From positions 19,345,583 to 19,409,582 of the forward strand of contig CM052359.1 of NCBI GenBank assembly GCA_028551475.1: 64,000 nucleotides of DNA, in the 5' to 3' direction. The translations under genes and the position numbers were made by a program. The stretch's first letter is position 1. The number at the start of each line of letters is the position of its first letter. The notes beneath the pieces were generated by a model, which searched no databases, was not told where the DNA came from, and saw only the letters and a program-made list of their open reading frames with translations. The DNA is from Casuarina equisetifolia. Its lineage: Eukaryota; Streptophyta; Magnoliopsida; Fagales; Casuarinaceae. Shown here piece after piece: positions 27,701 through 39,439 of the stretch.

Positions 27701-30700
27701 AAAGAATAGAGAATAAGTACCGAAGCCTATTTTTTGTTCCAAGTTATTGCTAAAGTATGATTAGTATGTTACTATCACCTCTCACTTGTGAATTTTCTTT
27801 TTCTTTGAGAGTTACCATTAAGGAGCTTTCCTCACATATGAGGCCATAGAAAGGTTTGAATTGAAGGTAAAGTGTAGGAAGATAAATCCAGTCCCCATTG
27901 TTATCCCTGAGCTGATTTCTATCACTATCCATAGTTTACCCAAGTAACCAACTTGATTGAGAATTATCATCCAATTATGCTTCACACATTCTGACATTTC
28001 ATGAATGGGAAGAGGAGTACTCTGAATTTACTAATAGATCTACTAGACCTAAGTGTCACGGTCTTAGTAGATCCATGTGGCACCGATGTCTCAGCAAAGA
28101 TTTGGGTCAGCCTTCTACGCTTTCAGTATACTGCTTGAAATCCATAATGGGACAATTTGGTTAGTGTTGAGACAAGTTCGTTGGGAGGTTGTTACGAAAC
28201 AAAGCGCACACAAACACAAGTTTAAATATACATCCTTATTGAACCAGAGAATCATTCAAGTTGCAAGTAGGCTATGCAAACAAGCTACAAGCAACTAGAC
28301 AAGACTCCCCACACCCAATAGGGTTAGATTCTATACACGGGTTGATTTAGTTTACATCGTAGTAGAAATACATAGTAAAGTAGAATACATAATATTTGCA
28401 ATAGTAGTTACAAAACAAGGCACCACCCAAGCGGATGACCCAATACATGAAAACCACAGGGGGCCGAATGCCTAGCCGCCTAGTTTGTACCGCGGGCAAG
28501 CCGCATCCCAGACCACTTGGACTAGAGAATAGACGAGTCACATCCTTGGTTGTTTGGGTACCTCGGCCCGTACTGTGAATTCGGGACAAAAGTGTCCTTG
28601 AGATTATTCCTTTATGGATTAAGGATTGGCTGGATCATTGGTTTTTTCATAATAGGAATGCCTTTTATTAGAGAATTTCCTTTGGTTCAGAATGCTTCTC
28701 TAAAGGATGTCAAATCCATTCTTCTTGGCGTCCAAAAAATTTAGAAGTCCTCAAATATTTTTCTCTGTTAATTTTCTCCACGTTTTTCCTCATTGTTTAT
28801 ATTTATATGTCTTAGTTTGAAATTCTTGCTGATTTTCTGTCATCAACCTTTCTAATAGTAAGCAAACATTCAGGTTTTTGTTTATGAGCCTCATCCCAAT
28901 CAAGTTAAGCTAGAGGAGTATTCATTGTAACTTTCCCAATTATTGTGTCCAATGTGCTGGTTGGTTTTATTCAAATTCTAAAGGATAGTAGTCTGCAACT
29001 AATAAGTTATCAGCATACTACAAGGTGCATGGAAGATAGAATTTAACTTCTCTGCCTATCAACTGTTTCAGCTCCATATGCATTTATAGAGACATTGAGG
29101 GAGCGGATGTTCAAGCCTTCCTTATCAACTATCATTGCTGAAAATACCAAGTACTTTCTTAGGCTTTACTTACTCAACTATTTATTAGTGGAAACAGTTT
29201 ATATAGGTTTTCTTGTGTTAATGCTCTTTTAGCTTTATATGTTTTCAGGGTTGCAATTATATCACCATCAGATCCTGTAAATGTTGCTGCAAAAAAAATG
29301 CGGGAGCTGCGGATGAACTCAGTTGTTATTATGACGGGGAACAAGATTCAGGGGATACTTACGTATTACACTTTCCTCAATTTACTTTATAATTTGTGGT
29401 GGCTATTCAGTAATATCTTGGGTCGTGAGTTGTCTGTGTTTTTATCTGCAAACAGTATATAATTCATTCATTGTGAAACACAAATCTGTAGTCCCATAGA
29501 TCTTGTTTCATTTATCAAAAACTAAGAAACATAAGCAGCATATTTCTATGTATATAATCTCTGGAGTTCTCATTTCATCAATTTGTGTTCTTGTTGGAAG
29601 ACAACAGGCATACTTGTGTCCTCAGATCATAGCTTTTGGTTGAATTTAAAGTGTTTTTTTTGGTGTTAGCTTGTCATTCTGTGCAACTGTATTGCAGTTC
29701 AAAGGACATCCTTATGCGAGTGGTGGCACAGAGCCTCTCTCCTGAGCTGACTTTGGTAGAAAAGGTTCGTGAAAATCCTATCATTTGTTCGCTTTCTTTT
29801 TCAATGATGGTTGGCAAATTGTTATTGTGGTTGCTGATAATTCCCCCCCTTTATTTATTTATTTATTTTTGGCTTTTTGGGTTTTCACTGATCTGTGTTA
29901 ATTCTTTAGGTAATGACGCCAAATCCTGAATGTGCCACGTTGGATACTACAATTCTTGATGCTCTGCATATAATGCATGATGGGAAGTTTCTTCATCTTC
30001 CTGTTTTAGACAGAGGTAAGCAATGCTTTTTCAGCCCCAGCTCTTAAACTGAGGATGGCGAGCTCATTGTAAAAAGATGTATCAATGAAATTAATTTTGT
30101 TGTTAAAGTATGTAATAACAGCTGTTCTACAGATGGATCTGTGGCTGCCTGTGTAGATGTTCTCCAAATAACTCATGCGGCAATCTCTATGGTAAAGTAT
30201 TCAGGTCCTGATTCCATGTTTCGTGCTTAGGATTGTATTTTCTAGTTCAAAGCAAATAATTTAAATTTTTTATTGTTTCTTTATGTAAAACTTAAAGAGT
30301 ACGCTTGTTCAATGTATTTTGTCCTGAAACTGTTGGCTAATATTTAAGTGCCAATAAGTTTAAAGCAGAAGTTAGTTTGAGCAATTTGAGTCCACTAAAT
30401 CAAGTTCACCCTTTTTGTTTTTTTTTTTGAATTGAGAAATGTTTTAGTCAAAACTGATGGAGCACATGGAAGTTGAATTTTCCTGCTGAAAACTTCAGTT
30501 ACAATGAAGGGCATGGTAGGTTAAGGAGAAAGTGAATGCAAATCCACCCCAAGTCAAACTTGTTAGGGTCTTCAGGCCCTAAGAATTACAAATGACGAAT
30601 ATGTCATTATGAATTTAGTTTGTGTTCTTGTATGCCTTCATTTCACGTTAGTTGGAGGATGCTAAAATGTTATTGGTGATTTTTTTTTTTTTTTGTTTAA

Positions 30701-33396
30701 ACTTCATTAGGCAGATAATGGCTCCGGAGCTGTTAATGACATGGCAACCTCTATGATGCAAAAGTTCTGGGACTCGGCACTTGCTTTAGAGCCACCTGAT
30801 GATTGTGACACCCACAGGTTTCACTTTTGGTGCCTTGACTATGTTATCTGGTTATATGATTCATTTGCTACTAAACCAGCTGGATATTGTTTACAGTGAA
30901 TTGTCTGGATTTATGGCTTCTGATGGGTTCGAACAAGGAAAGTTTACCTATCCATCTCTTGGTCTTGGAAATTCGTTTGCCTTCAAGTTTGAGGATCTCA
31001 AGGGCCGTGTCCATCGGGTCAATTTTGGTGAGTGATTAGGGACAAGAATCTTTGGAAGAAGCAGAGGTGTTCTCTTTGTACTTTTGGGTTCCTTCCATCA
31101 TATAATGTGTCTTTTCTCTAAAAACAAAACACAAATATTTTAAGAAGAATACTTAGCCAAGACAATTCTAACTTTTGTATGTAAAAGTTCCAAAACTATC
31201 CTTTTCTTTATTTAGTTCTTTAGGAGAAGAGGAGCCAAATTCGAAAGCTAAGCTATACAGGGACAGTATGATTTATTCCATATATATGGAGCTACAATAG
31301 CTGAAAAAGACATCCATTATAGGATGCAAGGACTATATTGTAAAGTGCATGCATCTGATAGAATGATTTCTAAGAAGTACCTAAAGAGGCTGGAATGCAG
31401 GACGACATCTTTTAGCTTGAGTTGAATTGGAAAAGATATTTGTACTAATTTTGTCGACAAGCACTTGGTTTAGTTGAGAGCATCTGCTGCCTAGGAAATT
31501 CTTGGTCCCAAGTTTGGCACCGAGTGTGTGAGTTTGAATGTGAAAAAGAAAAAGAAAAAAAGAAAACTAATTTCATATGCAGACAGCACTGACACCTCCA
31601 TATGATCTTTTCATCGTTTCTTTTTCTTCCCTGTCCCTTACTGTCCTTGTCAGCTTTTGATATCAAGTCAATTACAGTACTAGAGATACTGGAGTTGTGG
31701 TGTTGGAGAGAATAGAGGTTGTATGAGGGTGTTCATGGATTTTTTTGATGATAGGTAGTGTGCTAGCAGTTGGTTGGGGTTGGCTTTAACACGGTGGTGG
31801 GCTAGTGGTTGATTTTTGCATGAATACATTGTGTGAAGGCCAGGTAGTTCAATGGTGGAGTTCATGATGGCAGATGTGTATTCTCTGTAGTGATGCGTGG
31901 GCTTTCTGGTATATGTATGCACATTTATGAATATGTATTGGAGTTCATAATAGTTGCATATTGATGGCTGTTGCATGTTGGTTGTGAGGTGGCAATAGTA
32001 ATTCTGGTGGGGCAGGGCCAATGTTGTTGTTTGGTTATCGAAATGGAAGGAAAATAGTGTTGTTTTCATGTGCTACACTTGTTACTCGAATTTTAGGATC
32101 TTTCTGTCACGAAAAGGAGGCCTTTTGGTCTTTCCAAATTTTGTTTTCCTTTTAGGGGTTCTTGAGTGGCAAGAGTACGCTGGAATATGCTATCATATTG
32201 TGCCCCAACATAACGTGGATTTCCCTCATGACAAAATTTCAGGTACTGAAAGTTTGGATGAGCTGGTATCTGCTGTTACACAAAGGATTGGTGCTGCCAG
32301 TAATGGAGATTGCCCTAAGCTTTTGGTGAGTTTCCGAAAGATCATTCTGTTTGATTTACTTTGTGTTGCACAGGTCTTTTAAATCAGTATTGATTCATGT
32401 CCCTTTTTCCTTAGTATGAAGACGATGATGGTGATAAAGTCCTTCTTGCAACCGATGCTGATCTTGTTGCTGCTACCAGCCATGCTCGAGTAGCAGGACA
32501 TAAGGTGATGGTTTTTGCTTGTGGATGATTTGTGGTTTGGATGCCATCCTTTTGCTTTTGAACTTATCGACATGTATGGAAAAGAACAGTAACTTATGGG
32601 CATCCTTTTGTCTGCAATCTCTACGCCTCTTCTATCTCTTTAGGCTGATAGATGTTTGATACTATCATGTCACTAAGCAATCGCTTGCGTGGAGGGGCTC
32701 TTTGTTCGTATTTGTTATTTTTCATTTTTTGAGACCATGGTTAGGATGGATTACTTGCTAGAGGAAAATTTTGAGTGAGATATTTTGCTGAAGAGGCTAG
32801 GTTTTCTTTTGCAGAAAGATGTTTTTTCTAAGTTGATTACATTGTTTGATTATATTTTATTTTTTAATCAAAGTTGTAGGTGGGAGGACATATAATTTGT
32901 TTGTTTACTTTTTTATAAAAATTTGTCGTAAAACTTAGGGCCAAGTAATTTACATGCCAAACGTGCCATACCTAAATATATTTTGCTCTGCACGATTGGT
33001 TTGACTCGGGAGGCTATGCTTGGATGATGCTGAATTTTGCAAGTTGAAGCAAGCATTGATTTTTCTGTTTGGTTACTTTATGTGGCCGTTGTATGGGTAA
33101 TATATGAGTAACGCTATCGAATAAGATTTCCTGTTGATTATAGATAATGGGTCATATAGATCAGGAAAATGTTTGAATAGAGGTTGTCTTTTGATAAGTG
33201 TATGTCTCCTGGACTTAGATGGTGTTCTGTGTCTCAGGTTTTAAGGTTGCATCTGGACTTCTCTGAATCAAGCAAGAGTAGTACGACTACGGTGGAGAGA
33301 TCTGGATGGGCACCTGTTCATTATGGCATTTTGGCAAGTGCAGTGGTTTTAACAAGCATTGGTGTATTGGTCTACTTAAAGCGGTCCAAGGTCTGA
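24754..33396 (+). CDS. CBS domain and PB1 domain membrane protein (CBSCBSPB type, 14 exons)
   Basis: Exons: 24754-24893, 24975-25143, 25221-25353, 26605-26775, 29072-29150, 29249-29362, 29698-29764, 29910-30015, 30133-30191, 30711-30817, 30897-31027, 32243-32325, 32415-32504, 33238-33396. They total 1608 nt, 535 residues, all GT-AG with closing phases. Residues 1-55 are Pro/Ser-rich and disordered. Two CBS pairs follow (about 60-185 and 225-350), each second half containing a KF(R/L)HLPV motif. A PB1 domain spans about 408-492, starting FAFKFEDLKGRVHR and containing YEDDDGDKVLL. One transmembrane helix lies at about 511-531, followed by the basic end YLKRSKV, so this is a tail-anchored layout. 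CBS pairs bind adenosyl nucleotides and PB1 mediates dimerisation; the physiological role of this plant family is poorly known. The start is supported by the CT-rich leader and the conserved SSQ opening. Confidence 0.93.
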
Positions 33397-36066
33397 GGGT
33401 ACTCAAATTTTATAGAAGAAAATACAGTCGGAGCAATGACCCTGTTGGAAAATAATGAGTCCAACCTACACCGAGAGAGCATTGCCAAGGGGACCTTCTT
33501 GGGAGTTGTAGTGTAATCGTGACTCAAATTAAGCTTGTTTTGTCCACTTGGAACAAAACATGGAGAATTAGAGTCCTCGTGTCTGGTGACAGGCCTGAAA
33601 CTGATGCATAAAATCATTGTCGACCTACTGGAACGATGCTTTTTGGTGTAATAGTTATGCTTGGGATGAAATTGTCCCTTGTAACTACACGTTGTTGTTT
33701 CATTTTCCAAGTTCTAAGCGGGGAAAACACAGCGGCCTCCACTCCTTCGGGGAACTCTCGTATGTGTACAGCCCCGAAATGATCTGACCGATCAATCAGT
33801 ACGATAGGATATGTCTCTTGGTGAACATCAGAGTATGGTTCATCCAAAGTAACTCTAATTCAATTGGTTTTAAGTAATCTTGCCTGCTGAGACTACGTAG
33901 TTTTCTCGTTATTCGTTCAAGGGGTCAAACTTTAAACTGCTTTTTTACGTTGGCTATTTTAGACAAACAGCCTGTTAGTCCAAAAACTACTTAATTGTGC
34001 TAATCATTGAATTTCCTAGTTTTTATTAGATTGTTAATTTCTTGGGCCCATTTTAAGTTTTTAGGTTCTTATTTATTTGTTAATTTGTTCAACACCATTC
34101 GGATTTTTAAATGTACCGTATTTCTCTTTGAAGAAAGCCCGTTAAACTTTGTTTTTCTCCCATACGGTGTGGCGTTTCGTATATATTCACGTGCATAGGT
34201 GAACATATACGTCATGAAAAATCAACAAAATGAAAAAAAAAAAATCATAGGTACTGAATACGCTTTATATTCACGTGGCTCTTTTTTATTGGATTACCTT
34301 AAAATACAATGTCTCTGTCTCTGTTTCTGTACGGGATATGAATAATTTCTCAAGCGTCACTGTAAGCAGGAGTTAGGAGAAGAGGAAATCAAGGTTTGGT
34401 CGGCCGTGTTCCATGCCTTTTCCCTCCATTAAGGCGTTGTATGGGCGTGGGAAGGTAGTTTTGGTGTTCGTCTAAAACCCGATACGCGGATGGCCTTCAA
34501 CGTAAGCAATGTATGTTATGAGTTTTCTTCTTTTGGCGAAAACTATTTCTCCGATTACCTCTTTATTTTGACGTAAAAGCGGTTCAAATACAGGTAATCA
34601 GTGTGGCTTGCCTGGAATAAGTTTATGGTGTGTGTTTCTGTTACCAAACTTACAAATTCAAATTGGTTGTGCACCCAATTAAAGAACAATGCTAATCTTA
34701 AGCATGATAATTTTATCCTAAACAGCCACTGCCGATAAGCTTTTTTCTGTTCCGTGTGTTAGGCAATGTAGCGGGCGAGGGTTTATGGAATACAATGCTG
34801 TCTAGGTTGTTGAGGTCTTTTCCTTCCGAAATTTGGGTTCATTTTTGGTTTCTATTTAGGATGAACATGAGGTTTTAACCAGAGTAAAGTTGTCCTATGT
34901 AATTAAGGTATGAACTTGTGCAGTCACTTATATGTAGTAAACGTCACTCTTTTTTGTATAAGGATTGAGCATTATAACATGGTTTTAGAACCTGATTGTT
35001 TAAAGTTCACATAATAGATGTGGTACTGCAGTGTGATTTGGGTAAGATCATTATAGTAAGAGGATGTGTTAAAATTGGTGTAGAATTGTCCATATTGTTA
35101 ATGTATGGGTTTGTAGAAAGGTTTATATGTAATAAATGCTCTCCTTTGCTTGAGTTAACTTTTATAGAAGAATTGTGTTTTTGTAACCCATGCATATTGA
35201 ATCAAGTTAGTTTTCACGTATATTTAGTATGTAAGGCCGTCCACTTTCATTTTTCATAATTTTCTTGATCTCTTGAGCCCCTTAAGTATTTGAATGGTGA
35301 TTGTGCTCTTAGGGGTACTGTTTCTTGACTCTACATATATGTCAAGGGCTGCCCGTTCTGCTAGGTTTTTTTGAGGCAGAGAAATGGGCAACTTCAACTT
35401 TTATTGGCATCCATTAAGCCTCACATTGAGCCCCTATATAAACATTTAGGAGGGCTCCTAAGAGTTTATTTGGACAGAAAATAAGTCTGGAAGATTTGCT
35501 TGTCTTGAGAAAAAAAAAGGCCAGAGGGTTTGTTTTAGAATTTAGAATGAAGTTAGCAGCTTAATAGATAAGATACTTGCTACCTCGAAACAAGGGGTCA
35601 ACCTTCATGCTTTAGAGTAGTGAAAGGCCTCAAAGAAAGTGAGTTGATCTTTGTGACCAAATATATTCTATTTACGAACTCTAGAACATAAGAGTCCTGC
35701 TAAGTCTACTTGGGTGAAGGGAATTTTTGATAGTCGCTCACCTATTATTTCAAGGCTAAACTAATAAGACTTGGGACCTCTTAGTCAGGTTGGACATTGA
35801 TGCACAAGTTTGGGCACGATCGCAGTAGTTAGGCATTGGATGTGTGCCACTTAGTCCAAGAGAAAAAGGTGGGGGCAGTATTATGACTCTCAAATGACGT
35901 GCCAATGCATTGTTTGCTGTTGATCCTGTTCTTTCCCATCCTCTCTACATGTCATTACTTATTCAATTTTTTCAAGAAGTATATCATCAACAAGCTCCTG
36001 ATCTCCTGCTGGGGCAATTTTTTGACTGTTGCTGAACGTGAAATGAAAATTTTCAGATCGCAATTA
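33397..36066. other. Region between CBSCBSPB and the basic-protein gene; probable promoter and leader
   Basis: It begins with the CBSCBSPB 3' flank. A possible first exon of the downstream gene lies at 34441-34454: ATG GGC GTG GGA AG followed by GTAGTT, whose phase fits the acceptor at 36056. A second ATG with a good donor (AAC|GTAAGC at 34501) has the wrong phase for a direct join. No other coding sequence is recognisable. Confidence 0.4.
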
Positions 36067-38734
36067 ATGGAGATGGAACTTGACGAAGTACAGTATCTTC
36101 TTGCTCTGAGACAATTATATGGGCTTCTTCAAAATATTGGAAATGGCCTGCAAGACAAAAGCTCAGAAAATGTAGGCCTCCTTTTCCTTCGGCTTAGTAT
36201 GTCTTGGGGTCTTGACGGCTCTGCTAACCACACTTATGCATGTCGCGTTCTTATTGAGTCTGAAGATCCTGTTCCCCCCACCCAAGAGAACTTTTTTTTT
36301 TTTTTGAAAAAATATACAGAAGAAGAGAAAATTTCTTATGAAGATTTGGATGGCGACTAATCCCTCCTGCAGAACTTCCAAAGCATTTTTCTCTGATCTT
36401 CTCGTCCTCTTTTGCCACTTAATACTGGGGGATGGGCGTGGTTATTGTCGCAATTAGCAAATTAAGAAACATTCAGAATTCTCTCTTGGAAACCAATTTA
36501 ACCTTCATATGACCTTCTGTTGGCAATCAGTTGGGTGAGAATGGACGACTCTTATTGAAAAATTTGCTCGACAATGCTGCACAGAGGATTCTTGGGTGTC
36601 AATCAAAGGTATATTTTGTTATTCAAAATTTGACTTGCAGTGTCTTACTAGTTGGTTCCAGAGCAGATGGACTCACAATCTTGTCTAAACATTAGAAACT
36701 ATTTCCTTGGCTCCAAGGAATCGTTTTTTGCTTGACGATGACTGTTATATGATTTAACTTCTCTCGCTGGCGTCGCAGACAGTAGCAGCACGATCATGTG
36801 GCTCTAGCGCACTCTGCCCATCTCTTGCAGAGCCACCCACGGTTGTGCCAAAGTTGAATCTCCCTATTTCACCCCCTATGCAAAGAGCTTTTTCCAGCGC
36901 TGCCCAGAGCACCTCCAAAGAGTGTAAATGTCGAACAGTCAGTTCGCGGAGGGATGAGCGGCCGCCCATGAAACCAGCACTCCGGGAGGCAGTTTCAGAG
37001 TTATCTAAATCTAGAATCTCTTCAAACATACCCGAGCAAGGAAGGAAACGACGTGGGGTTTGTAAGCAAGGTGGCATGAAGCTTCAGAACCAAGCCAAAG
37101 AGACAAAAATATCTCGCGAAAAAGCGACAATTTCCAACAAAGGCGTTGGTTATCAAGACGAACTATACAATCAGTCAAGCCCTTTTTGTGTTGTGAATGC
37201 GAAAGCAAAAGGGTCAACAGAAGTGGAAGAGAGGGCTGTACTGGAGCCTAATCCAAGCCTTGTTGGTTGCTCAAGCTGTTCGGCAAATGGGGTTGGACAC
37301 GGTGCCTCCAACAGGAAAGAGAAAAAAGAGGAAGAGACCCATGATTTTTCAGAAGATGCCAGTAAAGCCGTCGAGCGAATTGAATCCCGCCTTACAGCTT
37401 TGCAACTTCGTTATCACAGTCCGAATTCCACAAAGGCCAGAGTGGGTTTAAATGGTCATCTGGTAGGAACGAAAGAGGGACTCGTTACCAGGAGCTACGC
37501 CGGTGAGCCTCCACGTTTGGGTCGTCGTAATGAAAACCAAGTTAGGGAGCAACTGGGTCGAGTCGACATCAAAAACAATTCCAGTTTGCGCACGCTGTCT
37601 AAGGCCCTGCGACAGCATCACAACCCCATTGATTGGCCAAGTGGGCTTGCAAGTCAAACGGTCGGAAGAGATTGTGGGAGCGGTAATGCGGCGACTGAGA
37701 GTGGTGAATATTATTATGTCCACGGGCTCAGGGTCCCCGTGGATCACGACGACCTCGCCAAGAGGTCTCAGCGGATGGTGTCTGAAAAGAATTGGACAAC
37801 CGCGAAGAAGGCAGCCAGATCGACGAACCCAGTTGGGGATGGTGGTCACAAGCCAAGGACGAGTCGGGATAGAGAGACAAAGCTGCAGATGCTAACAAGA
37901 CCAACGCTGCTATATCACGAGCCCAGTAGTGAAACTACGACGACAACTTACAGAACAACCGAAGCAAGGACTAAGGTTTTGCGACGCCGGCATGACGGCG
38001 GCTCTTCGGAATCATACTTTTCCTCTTCTAGCTGCCAGACTAGTCCAACTTATCGAAGCATCACAGACAGTGGAAGTTCAGCAAGTCAAACACGATACCA
38101 TCAGAAGGACCCAGCCTCGGCGAGCATGGCACATGAAAGTAGCCTAGTGGAGAGTCGCAGCGGCGATCAATATACTCCACTGAGCCACTCAAGGAACAGA
38201 GTAGGTGCTACTCGAAGAAACAGGTCGGGCCGTCGGAGAAACCCTGGGAAAGTGATCGGACGGTTGAGGAGATTCAAAAACGAGCTAGGTTTGATCTTTC
38301 ACCACCACCACCACCACCACCACCACCACCACCATCACCATATCCTCGACAACCGTGATGGTGGTAGCAGTAAATCTCTAGTGGTTCACAAGCATTCCAG
38401 GCCGAAGCCCTTGCAGAAGATATTTGACCGTGCAAACGCGCATGAGGTTCATGATAGAGCGGTTCAAAAGATGAAAAAATCATCCAAGCAGCATGTTGGG
38501 CATTTTAACACTCTCTTGGAAGGGCTGTTGAGGCATGTGAGGCGTCAGAAGAGACCAAAGACGTTGAGAGCGGGGATCGGATGGTCGCGGGACGGCCCAC
38601 ACGTTGGTGGTAAGATGGCGAGGAAGTCGCACTGGTGGCAGATGTTTGGTCGCGACGGTGCAGTGAAGCTGCCGAAAAGGAGGCATGTCAGGGTAGGTTT
38701 TATGAGGCAAAAGCCACGGCTGAAGATGAGTTGA
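36067..38734 (+). CDS. Uncharacterised basic plant protein with 14-His tract (at least 3 exons)
   Basis: I do not recognise this family with confidence. Exons: 36057-36171 (first in-exon ATG at 36067), 36531-36608 and 36779-38734, joined in phase 0, giving 712 residues from that ATG. Residues 1-61 look helical: MEMELDEVQYLLALRQLYGL and then NGRLLLKNLLDNAAQRIL. The middle (about 62-560) is low-complexity, rich in Ser, Arg, Lys and Gly. A run of 14 histidines occupies about 569-582. The last 110 residues are strongly basic with Trp-rich blocks (SHWWQMFGRDG) and look like the second conserved module. A tiny upstream exon at 34441-34454 may provide the true start (reading MGVG-R). Basic charge suggests nuclear or nucleic-acid contact, but that is only inference. 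The long final exon has no stop, which supports a real gene. Confidence 0.75.
38300..38341 (+). repeat. In-frame CAC/CAT microsatellite encoding 14 histidines
   Basis: Eleven CAC codons are followed by CAT, CAC, CAT, all in the reading frame of the basic-protein gene. Near-pure CAC suggests recent slippage growth, while the three-codon tail with CAT interruptions would slow further change. Confidence 0.95.
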
Positions 38735-39439
38735 GAATTAATTTGCCGTAGCTTTTACTTGAGCATTCTGTGATGGTTCAAAACTGCATCTCTTACTCCA
38801 CTCCCTGCTCCGCTGCTTGTGGATCAGCTTAAGTAGTTGATCCATTTGTTCATTTCTGAATGAAGCAGAAGAAAAAGGAGAGTGAGCACATCAAATAAAA
38901 GCTTGGAACTGGATGTATACTATGATGCTTAATTCTAATGTTAGGATCCATTTCGTCACTTTTTTGTACATCTGGTAGCCCCTACTGTTAACCCTTGTTT
39001 TGTGGATAACATGTTTCCGTGTCTCCTGATTTCATAGGGAACTTCTGCGTTTTTCTTTCTCTGGTTCACATAAGATGAAGCCCCAAATTTCAAATGGACA
39101 GTTGATGAGAGAAATGAACTAAGACTCCATTGTTTGAGTGGGGTCAACAGGAAAGAACCCTGTTCAATATGACATACTCTCCCATTTACAGACATCCTTA
39201 TCCTACTATTCTCATTCTAGATACACCTTATCACCCCTTCTACGACCATCGCACCACTTTCCTTCCAGAGGCAGCTGGCGAATTTCAAATTCCTACTTTT
39301 CTCATATCATTCTTATCGTATAAATATTTGGTTTATACTGATGCTATTTGACGTGGCTTTTTATTGGAGTTATAGCCATTATTGTCTCAATGTAGACCAA
39401 AAAGTACTCTCACTATTGTAATGCCTTACACATCTGCAG

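Noticed and set aside
31680-32069. A 129-codon open frame on the minus strand
   Set aside because: It lies entirely inside an intron of the CBS gene, in low-complexity TG/TTG-rich sequence, and resembles no family.
35899-36066. Longer 5' coding extension of the basic-protein exon
   Set aside because: The frame is open upstream, but it crosses a good acceptor (TTTTCAG at 36050-36056) preceded by a T-rich stretch, and the upstream residues look like translated intron.
38300-38341. Histidine run as an engineered affinity tag or vector sequence
   Set aside because: It is made of a CAC microsatellite in the middle of a plant gene with introns; no vector sequence surrounds it.
38274-38483. Minus-strand frame with a poly-Gly run
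   Set aside because: It is the complement of the histidine codon repeat in the plus-strand gene; the glycine run is a by-product of CAC repeats.
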